This document shows positions 5,715 to 5,997 of a stretch of DNA of 5,997 bases, in pieces. The position numbers were made by a program, and so were the translations under genes. Under the pieces are notes generated by a model. That model saw only the letters and a list, made by a program, of their open reading frames with translations. It searched no databases and was not told the DNA's origin. This DNA comes from Armatimonadota bacterium (GTDB lineage Bacteria > Armatimonadota > Abditibacteriia > CG2-30-59-28): the NCBI GenBank assembly GCA_016199605.1, contig JACQGJ010000506.1, forward strand, positions 1-5,997, read 5' to 3'. How positions within the stretch are numbered: position 1 is the stretch's first letter; each line of letters begins with the position of its first letter.

Positions 5715-5997
5715 ATGCGTTTGAGGAAAGTCATTACCATTGTTGGCATGCTGTGGTGCATTCCGCGTGCGTCCATTGCGGACTGGGGTAGTCATGCCTT
5801 GCGCCCTAACATCAAACTCTACGAGCCGAACCAGCGAGCGATCATTGCTTGGAACGAATCAGAAGAGATCCTGCTACTCTCTGCCGACATTCGTGCTTCT
5901 GAGAAAACGCAAGTTCTGAAAGTTATCCCTTTTCCCTCGGAGCCAGAGGTCAAGGAAGGCGACATGGCCTCCTTCGAAAAAGCGATCACCATCATCA
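5715..5997 (+). CDS. secreted protein of unknown function, 3' end beyond the window
   Basis: The ATG at 5715 opens 94 codons that stay open to the window edge. The start is supported by GAGGGGG 5 nt upstream and by a consensus promoter. The N-terminus is a short Sec-type signal peptide: M-R-L-R-K, then V-I-T-I-V-G-M-L-W-C-I-P, with probable cleavage after S-I-A (residue 22). The mature part reads L-Y-E-P-N-Q-R-A-I-I-A-W-N-E-S-E-E-I-L-L-L-S, followed by L-K-V-I-P-F-P-S-E-P-E-V and a K-E-G-D-M-A-S-F-E-K-A segment. This conserved-looking pattern reminds me of exported domains of unknown function (DUF2330-like), but I cannot name the family with confidence. It is transcribed divergently from the secretin-like gene, so shared regulation is possible. 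Confidence 0.75.
   Translation, partial: MRLRKVITIVGMLWCIPRASIADWGSHALRPNIKLYEPNQRAIIAWNESEEILLLSADIRASEKTQVLKVIPFPSEPEVKEGDMASFEKAITII

Noticed and set aside
5570..5776. N-terminal extension of the secretin-like protein from the ATG at 5776
   Set aside because: The extension would overlap the divergent gene and both promoters and would bury the signal peptide 69 residues inside. The GTG at 5567-5569 has a good ribosome-binding site.

Overview
The window is GC-rich bacterial DNA. Two exported proteins with Sec-type signal peptides, one of them secretin-like, suggest a Gram-negative cell plan. A large class III cyclase-TIR-ATPase fusion, a 23S rRNA intervening-sequence-type protein remnant, an 8-bp degenerate satellite and REP-like palindromes together suggest a large-genome environmental phylum such as Planctomycetota, Acidobacteriota, Verrucomicrobiota or Armatimonadota. 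That placement is inference; nothing here fixes the taxon.

Layout from left to right. Positions 21-105 hold three successive short perfect hairpins that share an AGT...ACT core. They run into a truncated, minus-strand four-helix-bundle (23S rRNA-IVP family) gene at 74-280. An 8-bp periodic, C-rich array (about 287-374) follows. It overlaps the stop codon of the next gene and supplies the ribosome-binding purines of the IVP remnant. The central gene (368-2467, minus) is a 699-residue protein with a class III nucleotidyl cyclase domain, a TIR domain, an AAA-like (AAA_35/PF14516-type) ATPase and a C-terminal helical tail. The 382-bp gap 2468-2849 carries a nested palindromic, REP-like element. 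Next come a membrane-anchored protein with a TPR-like region and a regulator-type beta-propeller (2850-4604, minus) and a short exported secretin-like protein with a GTG start (4730-5569, minus). A divergent promoter region follows, then a secreted protein of unknown function that runs off the right edge (5715-5997, plus).

The three large minus-strand genes are co-directional. Gaps of 125 and 382 bp mean co-transcription is possible for the secretin-like and propeller genes but uncertain for the cyclase-TIR gene. The best candidate for unusual biology is the single-chain fusion of a nucleotidyl cyclase, a TIR domain with a plausible catalytic glutamate, and a STAND-like ATPase. These parts occur as separate proteins in antiphage signalling systems such as Pycsar (cyclase plus TIR effector). 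Whether this protein acts in defence, stress signalling or something else cannot be decided from the sequence.
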